Of a stretch of 64,000 nt of DNA, positions 32,244 through 44,167 are shown one piece after another. The DNA comes from Umbelopsis ramanniana AG (Eukaryota; Mucoromycota; Umbelopsidomycetes; Umbelopsidales; Umbelopsidaceae), in the NCBI RefSeq assembly GCF_025399195.1, contig NW_026252105.1:62001-126000 (forward strand), read 5' to 3'. Under the pieces are notes generated by a model. The model was not told the DNA's origin. It was given only the letters and a program-made list of their open reading frames with translations, and did not search any database. The position numbers and the translations under genes are program-made. Numbering within the stretch: the first letter of the stretch is position 1; every line of letters begins with the position of its first letter.

Positions 32244-33377
32244 TTATTTTCTTGCTCTACGACAAGCTCCGAAGATGTCCCAGAACAGGGTGAGGGCAAA
32301 GGAGAAGAAGGCCAAGAAGCCCCAAAAGATGCTCACATTATAGAAATCGCACCTGCGGACGTTAAAGTACCGACTGTTTAGTGCCACTGTGAATGAAAAA
32401 AAGCATTTTGCCAAGAACTTACCATCCATAATGTTGACCAGGCGCACAAGGGTAGCGTGCAGCTTCAATGATGATACATACACCCCAAATGATGGCAAAT
32501 ATGAAATCAAGCAAAATGAGAACAAGCCTTGCAATCTTCTTTCCTTTGCGAAGGCTACGGGAGATAAAAACGAATATATGGAAGAACACCCAGACGATTG
32601 AAATGAGGGCCTACAAATTTTCAATTGTTCTTAGAATGCTTCCCAGCTACCGTCGCTTCATAAAAAAAATAGTCCTTACCCATGCCCATAAGAAATAGAA
32701 CAGCGCCTTGTTGTCGAATGGAACAGGCTGATGTGAATACTGTAAATGGAAAGTCGGTAAATTGAGTGAAACAATTGCTTCGTCATTGTCAAGGCTAATC
32801 TTTCACTTACGGCGGAAGCACCTGCTGCGAAGCCAATAGAACCAATACAGGCAATGAGCTGCACGATGCGAATACCCAACCTTGATTTGGATGGCGGTGA
32901 CGACTTGTTATCAGTCCATACCGGGGGTAAAGCATCGGAAGCATCAGGTTTCGGAACTTGACTACCAGCAGCAGTGCCAGTTGTGCCAGGAGGATGGGGA
33001 TTAGCTACAGAGTAAGCATTTCCTGTTGTGTCTTCATTTCCGTAGCGTGTACCAGCAAACTGATATGCACTCTGATTGGGGTCTCCATGAGGGACTTCCG
33101 TTTTGTCGCCGTCCCAAGCGTTGCCGGAATAGTTGTTAGGTGTGTTAGTTCGGTTCATGGTTCCCATAGGTGTACTGGCGTTGGGGACGGAAGGTTCTGG
33201 CATACGCATGCTGCCATAGTTCCAGGATGAGTTATTGTTGGAAGTATCTTCATAGGCATTTCCATAGGCTGGACCGCCTGCATTGTTGGCAGAAGGACCA
33301 GACCATGGGTTTGCTTGAGGATCGTCTGAAGTAAATGGATTATGAGCGTCCGGCATGTTGGTTTGAAAGATGGACAA
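32244..33377 (-). CDS. MARVEL-like four-helix membrane protein with NPF motif
   Basis: The N-terminal half is hydrophilic, rich in Asn/Gly/Pro/Ser, and starts near MPDAHNPF (an NPF motif). Four membrane segments follow across four exons: VQLIACIGSIGFAAGASA, FYFLWAWALISIVWVFFHIF, LVLILLDFIFAIIWGVCIII and VSIFWGFLAFFSFALTLFW. The loop YPCAPGQHYGW links helices 3 and 4. This layout fits MARVEL-domain proteins of the plasma membrane or vesicles. Exons join at about 32808/32742, 32680/32610 and 32423/32360, and TAA is at 32244-32246. The start could be 33377 (MSIFQTN) or 33356 (MPDAHN). Confidence 0.78.
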
Positions 33378-33580
33378 AAGGTATTTAGCCTTTGCTGGTT
33401 TATGAAAAATATAAAATAATCAGTGTCTCGCAGGAATTATGGCAGCTGCTGAAATCGAATGATGTCAACGCTTTCCATTTTCAGTCGGCCGAGAGAGTCA
33501 TCGCTCGTTCTCCATTCTTTGGGTCTATTTTATTACCAACTCTTACTCTCTCGTAAATCCTTTCCAACTTTCTGCATTTC
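33378..33580. promoter_or_regulatory. Divergent promoter region, MARVEL-like gene / fimbrin
   Basis: A 203-bp gap between divergent start codons. It contains a TCGGCCGA palindrome near 33485-33492 and T/C-rich tracts before the fimbrin ATG. There is no clear TATA box. Confidence 0.45.
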
Positions 33581-36266
33581 ATGCCTGCCAACGCCTTTAC
33601 TCTACAGAGGAAATTCCCTGCTTTGCAGGTCAACGACATTAACTCGCTTATTGACCAGTTCAAGTAAGAATCTCCCCGAGATGAAATAGTTCGTCATCTT
33701 TCCATAAGAAAAACTTGCCCCGACTAACATTGTGTTCTTTTTCATTCCTTCTCTTTTAGTGAGTGCGATTTAGATGGCGACGGTTACCTTGATGCCAAAG
33801 AAGTACAGAACGCTTGTCAACAGGCTGGCGTTAGCGGCAACTATGACGACATTCGTGCGGTTATTAAGCAAGTCAGTACAAGCTCCACCAGCAAGATTGA
33901 TGCCGAGGAGTTTGTAGAGGTATGTATTCATTCAATGTAGTGTCCATGACGGCAGGCAGGTGGCATGGGAGCACTGTTTCGAGAGGCGTTTTGGCCTATG
34001 ACGCTTGCATGATTGGCCATTTCTGTCGTGTTCGTCATAGCCGCGCGATCCAAAGGCAGACCGTTCGAAGCCTTAGTCTTGGCGTTGTCACTTGAGCGCG
34101 GAGGAGGAGTTGGATGAAGCCATGAAATGATGCAAAGGTGTGCCAAGACTTGAAACAGTGGGCCAAATTCCCATAACGCATGACTGCGAGACACGAACCG
34201 TAGAGGAACGGAATATCAATTCCGTCGGACAAAAAAATCCCATAGACAAAATACTAACAAACACAACCATTTTAGCTTGCAGCCAAATTGAAAGAAGGTG
34301 TAAATAAGGGTGCTTTCGATGTTCATCAAAACAAGATCAAGGTCCACGGCACAAATGCTAACGTCACTCACACCATCAACGAGGATGAGAGAACTGAATT
34401 TACTAGACATATTAACAGCGTCATGGCCGGCGACCGTCATATCGGTCACCGTTTGCCCATCCCCACAAATACTATGCAACTTTTCGATGAGTGCAAAGGT
34501 AGGTCAATCGAGGCGAATGTTGTCATGGCTTTAGGTGACTCTGTGGGAAACTAAAAACCATGGATTCTTCTAGATGGTTTGATTATGTGTAAACTCATCA
34601 ACGACGCCGTTCCTGACACCATTGATGAGCGTGTTCTTAATGCTGGAAAGAAGATTAACAGCTTCCAAATGACTGAAAACAACAATATCGTTATCAACTC
34701 TGCCAAGGCTATCGGATGCTCTGTTGTTAACATTGGTTCCCAGGATCTTATTGAAGGTCGTGAGCATTTAATTCTTGGACTTATCTGGCAAATCATCAAG
34801 CGTGGTTTGCTGAGCAAGATTGATATCAAGCTTCATCCTGAATTGTATCGTTTGCTTGAGGACGGAGAGACTCTGGATGAGTTTTTGAGACTTCCCCCGG
34901 ACCAAATTCTTCTCAGATGGTTCAATTACCATTTGAAGGCTGCTAACTGGAACAGAAGGTATGTGTCGTGGAATTTATAACTTGCCATTTTTTTGTTTAT
35001 TTATTTATAGCAATGGCGATAAAACTCTCTTACTGATGATCGAACCATCCCATACAGAGTGAACAACTTCAGCAAGGATGTTTCTGATGGTGAAAACTAC
35101 ACTGTACTCTTGAACCAATTGAAGCCAGATGTCTGCTCTCGTGCACCTCTCCAAGAGCGCGATCTGTTGACCCGTGCTGAGATGGTTTTGGACAATGCTG
35201 AAAAGATTGAATGCCGAAAATATCTTACTCCCACCGCATTAATTGCTGGTAACCCTAAGCTTAACCTTGCTTTCGTTGCTCATTTGTTCAACACACACCC
35301 AGGATTGGATCCTTTGACTGAAGAGGAAGCTCCTGAAATTGAGCCATTTGACGCTGAAGGCGAAAGAGAAGCGCGAGGTAAGGTTACGATTTGGAAATAG
35401 CAGCTAGGCATACCATGTTGTTAACGGCATCCATCAATTAGTCTTCACTTTGTGGCTCAACAGTTTGGATGTTGACCCTGGTGTTTACAACTTGTTTGAG
35501 GATCTTAAGGACGGTACCGTGTTGTTGCAAGCTTTTGACAAGGTTATAGCTGGAAGTGTCAATTGGCGTCAAGTCAGCAGAAAACAACCACTTTCTCGTT
35601 TCAAGATGATTGAAAACTGTAACTACGCTGTCATGCTTGGTCAAGAACGCCGCTTCTCTTTGGTCGGTATTCAAGGCGCAGATATTACCGATGGCCAGCG
35701 CACACTCACCCTCGGCTTAGTCTGGCAATTGATGCGAGAAAACATTATTCACACTTTGCAATCCTTGTCTAAGGGTGGACGACCTGTCACGGATCAAGAT
35801 ATGGTCCGCTGGGCTAATGACACTGTTAAGCGAGGTGGAAAGTCTAGCAAGATGTCATCTTTCAAGGATGGAAGTTTGAAGAACGGTGTCTTCTTCTTGG
35901 ATGTACTTAACGGTATAAAGCCTGGATATGTCGATTACTCTTTGGTTGCCAGCGGCACTTCATGTAAGTACCACATAACATGGATTACCCATCTATATCT
36001 GCAGCTTGGGTTAACCTGTACCTATATAATAGATGACGACTACTATAACAACGCAAAACTTGCAATTTCCATTGCACGTAAGTTGGGAGCAACCATTTTC
36101 TTGGTACCTGAAGATATTGTTGAGGTTCGCGCAAAGATGGTAAGTGGTTTCTTTGGTATGATTTCACTCCCTACTGACAATTTACTGACAACCCCTTCCA
36201 ACTTCTCAGAACTTGACGTTCGTCGGTAGTTTGATGGTGGTCGACAGACAAAGTGGCTCTAACTGA
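33581..36266 (+). CDS. Fimbrin/plastin, actin-bundling protein (SAC6 type)
   Basis: Fimbrin crosslinks F-actin at endocytic patches and hyphal tips. After MPANAFTLQRKFPALQ comes an EF-hand (DQFNECDLDGDGYLDAKEVQ, loop DLDGDGYLDAKE) and then four calponin-homology repeats: FDECKDGLIMCKLINDAVPD, VNNFSKDVSDGENYTVLLNQ, TLWLNSLDVDPGVYNLFEDL and MVRWANDTVKRGGK. INSFQMTENNNIVINSAKAI is strongly conserved in plastins. The last exon encodes NLTFVGSLMVVDRQSGSN and ends at TGA 36264-36266. About seven exons; the intron at 33919-34275 is the longest. Confidence 0.95.
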
Positions 36267-36577
36267 TCATATAATTGATCATGTGTATGTGATCTTTTCT
36301 TTCATTTCAACCATTTCAATATTATCCCATTTTCTAGGCACGATTTCTTGAGTAGACTTCCAATATGGGCAATCAGTTGGATATATTTTACGAGGTCATT
36401 GATTTGTACTTTATTACATAAACGTTTTTTACTATTGGAAAATGTATCATCGAGGTTTTTTGAGAGAAGACAGGAGAAGACCTGAGAAGCCAAATTGACG
36501 TCACAAACAAATTGCTTCAAAAGATTTCCATCGACCTTCCCGCTTGGAATCAGTTTCTCTTTTTTTTTTCTGCCACC
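36267..36577. promoter_or_regulatory. PRP38 promoter region with perfect CRE
   Basis: TGACGTCA at 36496-36503 lies 75-82 bp upstream of the PRP38-family ATG. T-rich DNA follows. Two TGATCA sites flank 36264-36281 at the fimbrin stop. Confidence 0.5.
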
Positions 36578-37957
36578 ATGGGAGATTCGAATAAGTTGGA
36601 GACATGGGGCAACGAAACCAATATGAACTTCAACCCCATTATCTATCAAAACATTTTGGCATCGCCGTACTTCAAGAGCTTATAGTGAGTAATGCTTCAT
36701 TCTCTGATCTGTCATTTGAATATGCATAATAATCAATTATTGCAACAGCGACAAAAAAACCTATCATGAAATCGTGGACGAAATTTATAATGAAGGTGAG
36801 CTGTCGATCTCAATTACATGGATTGCAGTATATTGCGCTTGTCAGCTAATCGAATCTATTCGTTAACTATAACAGTGTACAATCTGGGTAAGGATTCCAG
36901 AGCATGTATGCCCTTTATCTACAGCTGTGGAGCAACTTCAGACTTTGCCTTCTAACTCCATTTTGTACAATTGTAGAACCCTTTGTGAAGGGAACTACTG
37001 CATCAACCGCGTTTTGCTTGCTGTTCAAATTATGGACCCAGCGCTTGACTGTTAAACAGTTGGAGGGGTTGATTGACCACACAGATTCTCCGTAAGTTGA
37101 TGTGGGAAAGTTATACGACTTGAGTGCACCGTCACATACTGACAGTATGATACAGGTACATTCGTGGGGTTGGATTCCTCTACCTCAGATATGTCTGTGC
37201 ACCAAAACAACTATGGGATTGGCTAGGACCATACATTGACGATGAAGAAGAGATCGATATGACTCATGGAACTAAACCGACCAAGAGGTAATGCATTGTT
37301 CAGAGTGGTTTTGCCTTTAACCCAAGGTGTACTAAACCCAACGCTTTTCTCAGTACCATTGGCAAATTGTGCAGACATCTCCTCACCGACATCAAATTCT
37401 ACGGCACAATGTTACCTCGCATACCAGTTCCTATTGCAAGAGATATCGAAAAGAAAATAGCCGATTATGATCGTGAGAGTAAGGGTCGTGGTGGAGGAAA
37501 AGGTTCCGATGATAGACGAAGGTAAGGATACATTTAAGCAAGCTATTTTGTCGACATGCACTCATCAATTCCATAATTGCAAAACGCCAATTTTTTTCAA
37601 AAATCTAGTTCTGGGAGAGAGCGAAGCACCAGTCGTGACGGATATAGACGTCGTGATGACAGCCGCGGCTCTAAGTATGAAAAAAATCGACGTAGATCCC
37701 GCAGCCGTAGCCCATACAGTCGTGAAAGATCCCGCCACAACAGTCGCGACGGTAGCAGACACGATAGCCGAGACCGCCATCGGGAACGAAGAGATAGAAG
37801 TGCGAGCCCTCGCGACGAGTTCGATGACTACCAGAAACGTAGTAAACAAGACGATGAGCGCCGGCGAGACAGATACAGCGATCGTTCGCGAGATCGATCT
37901 TACGATAGAAGCTATAGGAGAAGATCACGTTCAAGGGATTACGATCGCCGACGTTGA
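36578..37957 (+). CDS. PRP38-family splicing factor (PRPF38B-like) with RS tail
   Basis: Prp38 proteins act in U4/U6.U5 tri-snRNP activation of the spliceosome. The ATG has a perfect Kozak context (GCCACCATGG). Exons encode MNFNPIIYQNILASPYFKSL, TYHEIVDEIYNE, EPFVKGTTASTAFCLLFKLW, QLEGLIDHTDSPYIRGVGFL, LYLRYVCAPKQLWDWLGPYI and MLPRIPVPIARDIEKKI, matching the PRPF38 domain (GLIxHTDSPYIRAxGFxYxRY). The C-terminal exon is an Arg/Ser/Asp-rich RS domain of about 120 residues. HTDSPYIR and IPRVP-like blocks are closer to PRPF38B than PRPF38A. Confidence 0.92.
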
Positions 37958-38235
37958 GCTTTTTACCTTGTCAATAACGTGGTTAAATTTCTCAATTGAC
38001 CACTGATAGCTCCTGATGAGCCTTAGTAGCCAAGATATGGATGCTTTTGTATAATAAAAACACACTTCCAAATTGAAAACATGATATGTTATAACATGAC
38101 ACGAAATTTATTATATATTAACGATCGTCGCTGATAACAGCTCAGAGTACATGATGAGACAGATGGAAAATCACAGTCACTTAATGCATAGGTAACCTCT
38201 TGAAACACCCGCCTTCGATCTCCATCCAGAACAAA

Positions 38236-40964
38236 ATGAGTAATGACACCACATCTAGCGATGTCATCACTTCACCTTCGCCAGAAGAAGCGGAAAATAT
38301 GGTCAAGCGTATGTCTATCAGCGGCCCTCCTTTGACAGATCCCAAAACTGGTCAGCCGCTTCCCAAAGATGACAAGGTGTTAAAGATTGCAACTTTCTCC
38401 TTGCAGAAATATCTAAAGGTAAGCTGACAATGTCAACTTTTGGCAAAAACATATGTGGAAGACCCAAGTTGAATCGAATCATTAATCAATCGATCCTTTC
38501 TTTCACTAGGAACCAGAGTTTGCAAGGGAATTTTTAGAACGCGGTGGATTACAGTCACTCTGCGATATCATTAAAACGACCACTGGTAATACGCTTGCTT
38601 ACGCCCTCAACTCACTTTCTGCTCTCATGGAACACAAATCCGGATGGGATACGTTGGATGAAGACTTTGTTCGAACTATCGTCGCAATAGATGTCTCACA
38701 GACCCTAGTTACCGTGTGCAGACCAGCGACAGCCATCTTGATAAAATTGGTCAGCGCCGACAAACTGCCCGGATCAGGACCAGTCACTTGCTATGGATAT
38801 AATTTTGTGCATCGTTCGTGCAAAGAAGAAACAGAATTCTTACCGACTTTGGTTCAGCGACTGCAGAGCCCTGACTACCTGCTCTGCCTCAACAGCTTGG
38901 AACTAATCACGACTATGCTTAAACATGTGACTGACGAACACAGAGGAGATCTGACAGAATCTCTACAGAACTTGAATGTTCGAAAATTTGTTATTGTAGG
39001 TTTGGGCGAGCAGTATGGGCTATAGTGTACAATATCAAGATCTAAATTTCGCTCTCCCTATACAGCGCTTGATGAATGATCATCCGTCGGAGGAGCTGAC
39101 AACGTATTTATTGGATTTTCAAACTGCGTATACCAAAAACGCTCACAAGCGAAGGAAGACAATGGTTTCATTGAGCAATCCTCGTCACGCAAGGCTACTG
39201 AATGATATCTGGCAGGCCGCCAACATCGAAAACGTTGAAGTAATGGGTGCTCGCAAGTGGAAGAAGATTGGGTTTTCGGTAAGTGTGAAATCGTACATTG
39301 TAGATTTGCGGTAGGGTTTCTTTTTTTTTGACATCGAAGTAGACGGAAATACCACAACGAGAATTTGGACGGACTGGTGTTTTTGGCCTAGAGAACATGC
39401 ACAGCTTTGCAGTCAGAGATAAGGATACATTTGCAAAGGTGAGAATGACTGACTCCCTCAGCTTCCATTAATTCTCCATCAACGTATACACAAAGCTCAA
39501 AAAGTGCTATTCTTTTCATTTCTTAGATGGTTTTGGAGCAAGTACATCGGACACATGAAAGGCGGTGTCCCTTTGCAAGAGCAAGTATTGAAGTCACAGA
39601 TCTTCTCAGTGACTATTGGAATGTATCCTCCAATGGTAAATAACAATACCTCCAACCCATGATGAATATTTCATATGTTTTTCGTTTTCAAACCAGCTCT
39701 AACATTTTCTTGAATTCCATAACAGCCAACTTATCAGACTTTCAGCCTTTGATGCTTAGCTTCGATTCAGTTCACCATACAACTTTGCATCTATTCTTTC
39801 GAATCTTTCATGATATGGAGGCGACAACGTATGATTTCTCAAAGGTTTCAGCTCTGGTTCGCAGCCAGATCAGATATGCATTGAAAAACGAAGGTGTAAA
39901 GACCATTTTTGAATTCGACAAAGTGATGTTGGAGACTCCATACGATGTAATTCGTGACAGAAGACTTAAGGAACTTGAATGGGCTGACGATCTTCTTGGT
40001 CGTGAGGCGATAAGGTATGAAGATACAGTAGCGCCATACGAGAGGTTGATAGATGCAACATAAAACTCAAACTGTTGTTTACTAGAAATCTTCGCCAACG
40101 GTTATATAAGGAGTCATACGAATTCGTTAAGCAACAGCGCATAGATTGTTTGATGCAAGGTGCATGGTTTCCAATTACAGCAAGAAGCAATGCTCTGGCG
40201 GGATCAAGCGGGGCACCGGGCAGTACATCAGACTTAAATTCTCCAAATAGCATAGGAAATATCAACAACCCTGCCTTGATGAATCCTAGTGTGCTTATAG
40301 GTGGATCATCTGGTCATGCTATGACCATTGCTGCCTCTGGTACCGCCCATTCTGGATACAGATGGCGATACTTTAAGCTGAGTCCCTCCAAAAAGCAATT
40401 GCACTATGGGGAATTCACTGAGCGAGTTACATCGCAGTTGAAGAGCTATGACAAGCTCACAGAAAAAAGTAAACCCTTTCTTATATATTCTATATGGCAA
40501 ATGCATTTGGCTAACAGGAACCTATTCATAAAATATCAGTCGATATTTCTAGTATTGCAGAAGTACAGGTGACTAGCAAACAATCCTCCATTATACCCCC
40601 AGCCGGTCAAACCACTATGCTTTCTCCCGGTCAAATATCTACTTCAAATCCTGAATCGACGCAACAGACTTTTAATCTTCTTACATCTTCAAAAGCTGTT
40701 ATAGCAGAATTCAGATGTAGCTCTACTGCCTTGTTTTCTGAATGGACGGACGGATTCAGTTTGTTGCTAGACAAAGGTATCACTAGCAAAGACACCGCAG
40801 AATACATTCATTCTCTGACGGAAATTGGTGTGAAGGTCAAGTTACTGCAGATTGCTGGCGATCGCGTCGAAGTTCCTCATGGTGGCCTAGAAATTCCCGT
40901 TGTTCAAAATGGCCTGGGTGAAGGTTACTGGTACCAAGATGACTATTCATTAGGGTCCTTCTAA
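38236..40964 (+). CDS. ELMO/CED-12-family protein
   Basis: ELMO works with DOCK-type exchange factors to activate Rac and drive actin remodelling. The ATG at 38236 (MSNDTTSSDVITSPSPEEAE) opens the first exon. An armadillo-like N-terminal region follows (FLERGGLQSLCDIIKTTTGN, LQSPDYLLCLNSLELITTML), then the ELMO domain (LMLSFDSVHHTTLHLFFRIF is at its end; FGRTGVFGLENMHSFAVRDK is its core) and a C-terminal PH-like region (YRWRYFKLSPSKKQLHYGEF). The protein ends in YWYQDDYSLGSF. It has many exons; the fungal sequence keeps the order of animal ELMO. Confidence 0.88.
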
Positions 40965-41169
40965 TTATTATCTTCTGTAATTTTATATCACCGTCTTACA
41001 ACCGGTCAACCTGCCTGCCTTAGAAATTAATAAAGTGCAATCTTAGTGGAAATAAAAAATATATGTATTGTGATGAGCATGATCGACAGATTTCTATGAT
41101 TATGAGTTATGGACGTGTATGTTCGTCTAACCTTCCTTGCGGATCTATATTATTGGAGTTATGTTGCTG

Positions 41170-42570
41170 TTATTCTGCACTTTGGCTATCAGCAATGTAT
41201 TGTAAGACTCTAGGATCCTTTCCAAGGTCGGATTGGACGTCTTGAAGTATAGACAAGGCATTTTCCAAAAGCGCAAGTTCCTCCAAGGCATAAATGAGAA
41301 TGTTCTGAATAACAGAGTTGTCTGAATGAGATGCGCTTTTCATTTCTTCTGTCGTCTCCGCTATCTTTTCGTAGTGGTCACCCAGAGCTTGAGAGAGAAG
41401 AAGAGATGCTCTCAAGTGTTGAATTGGACAAAGTTCGTAGCGACTGACAGATTCGAGCAAGTCATCTAAGCTAGCCTGTGGCTTGCCTTCAAAGCATAGC
41501 ACCAGGTTGTCATCCTCTAGTATAAAATCAATCGGATCATCAACGTCGAGCACAGCGAGTTGTAGAAGAGCTGCCGAGTGCTTGGTGATACCTGCTTTCA
41601 TCAATGGATGCTCGTCACCTTGAGGATTTTTCTCCAAAGTTAGCGTATGTGTCTCTCCAATGTCTTGTAACCACCGCATCTTGGGTTCGATAGTATCTTC
41701 GTCCATCATCATGAGAGGTATAACTGACATAGTGAATTTTGCCGGATTTGGATTATCTGGTATACAGAAACCGTGAAGAAATAGCAATTCTTGATTTGGT
41801 TTGTCGCCGTATGAGAAGTACAGCTGCTCTCCAGCGCTACCTCCTTCACTGTGTGCCAGAAGTTGAAAATTTCCTTCACTATCCAGCTCCCACCTTAGAT
41901 TCGGCGCTAGAGAATGGTTGGCAAAATCCAAGAGAGGAACCATGGCATAGTCAGGGGTTATTTCAGATGAATCTTTATCCTTTGATTGCTTTTGACTGTC
42001 GATGCTAACAACTCTGGTCCAAAATACCATGTCCGCCCATTGCCAGTCGTCCAAGGAGACATTGCTTGCGGATGGAACCAGAGCTGTAAGCTGCTTCAAC
42101 AGCTTTGAAACATTGCTTCGTCGCTCCATGATGGATTTATGGAGGGAGGTCCCTTCTAAGAACTGCATTTCTTCATCCTGGTAGAAGAACGCTTGTGAGG
42201 ATTTCAATGTGTCTAAGGTTGGTAAAATGTCAATGTAGTATCTCCACGACGATGGCGTTGCAGCGTTCTTTTCGCAGATTAAAAATAACAGTATACAGTA
42301 ACGTTCAATTGTCTTGTTATTCTTTGGTAACTCTTTTAGCTCGTTATACTGTTGACGGTTATGTTCCTTTAAATATTGCAATGCTTTTGACGCGGTTACA
42401 ATTAAGTTGGACGGAATTGTCACCATTGGTTCGGCGATGTCAGCGGAGAAGTCTTCCGTAGCAAACAGACCATATCCAGCGTCTGGCGTGTGTTTAACTT
42501 GAACTTTGGATAAATTCACATGCTCAGTGCTCGAAAGATGATCGAGAAATTTTGACAATGTGTTATTCAT
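41170..42570 (-). CDS. SET-domain lysine methyltransferase (SETD6/LSMT type)
   Basis: A 466-aa single exon. The split SET domain runs from about residue 20 to 285: VKHTPDAGYGLFATEDFSAD (GYGLF), YAMVPLLDFANHSLAPNLRW (NHS motif) and YFSYGDKPNQELLFLHGFCI (YG...N...LL). A helical C-terminal Rubisco-LSMT substrate-binding-type region follows. Enzymes of this class methylate ribosomal or other cytosolic/nuclear proteins on lysine; the substrate here is unknown. The stop is at 41170 and the gene is convergent with ELMO. An ACGT-core site lies about 85 bp upstream. Confidence 0.88.
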   Translation of the reverse strand: MNNTLSKFLDHLSSTEHVNLSKVQVKHTPDAGYGLFATEDFSADIAEPMVTIPSNLIVTASKALQYLKEHNRQQYNELKELPKNNKTIERYCILLFLICEKNAATPSSWRYYIDILPTLDTLKSSQAFFYQDEEMQFLEGTSLHKSIMERRSNVSKLLKQLTALVPSASNVSLDDWQWADMVFWTRVVSIDSQKQSKDKDSSEITPDYAMVPLLDFANHSLAPNLRWELDSEGNFQLLAHSEGGSAGEQLYFSYGDKPNQELLFLHGFCIPDNPNPAKFTMSVIPLMMMDEDTIEPKMRWLQDIGETHTLTLEKNPQGDEHPLMKAGITKHSAALLQLAVLDVDDPIDFILEDDNLVLCFEGKPQASLDDLLESVSRYELCPIQHLRASLLLSQALGDHYEKIAETTEEMKSASHSDNSVIQNILIYALEELALLENALSILQDVQSDLGKDPRVLQYIADSQSAE

Positions 42571-42913
42571 TCGGGAGATGCAGGGCGTTTGACAGCAATT
42601 TTCAGCAACCCAAAATTTTTCGAAACTGTCATTGTTCTTGCGATTTACGCGCGCACGTACGACTTCAGAGCTGCGTGCGGTTGATCAATGCAAACTTTCA
42701 GAACATATGCAAACCCTTGTTTCCATGCAAGAGTAAACAACCTGGATCTTGCGTACGGAAAGGGTAGAATCGCACATGATCATGATACCCCCATTCTCAA
42801 ATACAATAAAGATATGGTATTGACTCCTGAAAGGGATGATCTCTTCTTTTTCTTCCCTTTCGCGAATTTTCATATATTTTTCTTTTTGGAACGTTACCTA
42901 ATTTTGCGTTACA
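42571..42913. promoter_or_regulatory. Divergent promoter region, SET gene / basic protein gene
   Basis: A 343-bp gap between divergent starts. It contains CGCGCGCACGTACG at about 42648-42661 and a T-rich block around 42840-42890. No supported gene; the frames over it are short and have no domain. Confidence 0.45.
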
Positions 42914-44024
42914 ATGAATTCACTCAGTACCGAAGAAGTCCCTATCCAGAGCTCAATACCAGAATCATTTGTACAAGTACGGAAGGCTTTTGCAATTTGC
43001 GTACCGTCCGTTGAAAGCTGAATAACACTGCTATTTTTAGAGATCGCGTGCAAGACAAGAAAAGCTTAGACAAGCAGCTGCTGATCGCAAAGCTAGGATT
43101 CATTGCGACAGCGACGATAGTCTTGATAGCCGAAAGGAAACAACACGAAAGCATACGATAAAAGAAGGTGGGAGAGATGTACGAAGCGCACACAGTTCGA
43201 TAATACCCAGTAAAAAGGAAACATCCAGTACGAGAACTGCAAGATCTCTCAAGAAATCAAGGTCACTGCCTGCTTCCATCTTGAAGCCTAAACTAGAGGC
43301 GGCTCCAAATATGCCCGACTTAAAAGTGAGAGTACAAAGTATCAGCAGCGAAAGCCTCCCTGAAGTTCAAAGCCTGAGCATTAAAGGTAAAACAGATCCC
43401 CCTGTGCGAGAAATAAATATTATTATATTTTTGTTTTCAAACATTACCTCTAACAATGTTCAGTCAGTTACAGAACCTTACCAAGGCGATTCCAAGCCTC
43501 AACATCGAAGGTCACCCCGTCTGACAGTAAATGACCAGAATAACATGGGGTATGACAGCATTGAAGAACAGCTCATCGACATCTATGGTGACAGCAAGTG
43601 GGTGCGAAAAGATCGTGCTTCAAAAACACCTTCGGAAAGTACCAGTGGTGAATTTGTAAAATTTAAGCAAATGGATCCGTCGTTGTTGTGCAGCTCCCGA
43701 CCAAAGGTTCAGTACGAGCACTTTTTATCTTCGACCCTTCCTCTTTTGCACCGTTTCACCTATTCTCAAGTCAATACATTATCAAGAAGGGAAAGCGAAC
43801 TCATCAAACAAATTCAAACGGAGGTCGAGTTACATCCACATTCAATTCGCAAGTATGCAAGCACCTTGGAGCCGATACTTAGACAAAAGATTGGACTACT
43901 GATTGTCCTCTATGAATCGGTTCGAGATGTGGCTTCTATATCAATTTTAGAGGAGCAGCTGCATGATCTGGACTGTGGTGAAGACAACAGTGTCAGTACG
44001 GAGACCAATCTTGGCAGCCCTTAA
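42914..44024 (+). CDS. Unknown basic protein, likely nuclear
   Basis: Exon 1 starts MNSLSTEEVPIQSSIPESFV and ends near 43006; the next exon opens RSRARQEKLRQAAADRKARI after a short intron. A further intron ends at 43463, with branch point CTAAC and acceptor TTCAG; its donor is either 43387 (then out of phase) or 43404 (60 nt, in phase). The protein is basic and Ser-rich (RTARSLKKSRSLPASILKPK) with a helical C-terminus (RRESELIKQIQTEVELHPHS). No family is recognised; a chromatin or nuclear role is only a guess. The stop is TAA at 44022-44024. Confidence 0.65.
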
Positions 44025-44167
44025 TTCAGTTGGGAGACGGGGGGGACAGAACATCTTGGCGGCGTTTGAATTTCGCAACAGTACTTTCATTGGAACTCCA
44101 AGAGCGACAGCATTCCAGTTACTTCTTTAAACTTTAGATTTGTATAGTTAGTGCTATCTAACACACC

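Noticed and set aside
36264-36281. TGATCA...TGATCA after the fimbrin stop as a terminator hairpin
   Set aside because: Each 6-mer is itself palindromic and the central bases do not pair well, so no strong hairpin results.
37467-38006. A 179-codon plus-strand frame over the PRP38 C-terminus
   Set aside because: It is the alternate frame of the Arg/Ser repeat exon; the RS-rich reading joins in phase with the PRP38 exons.
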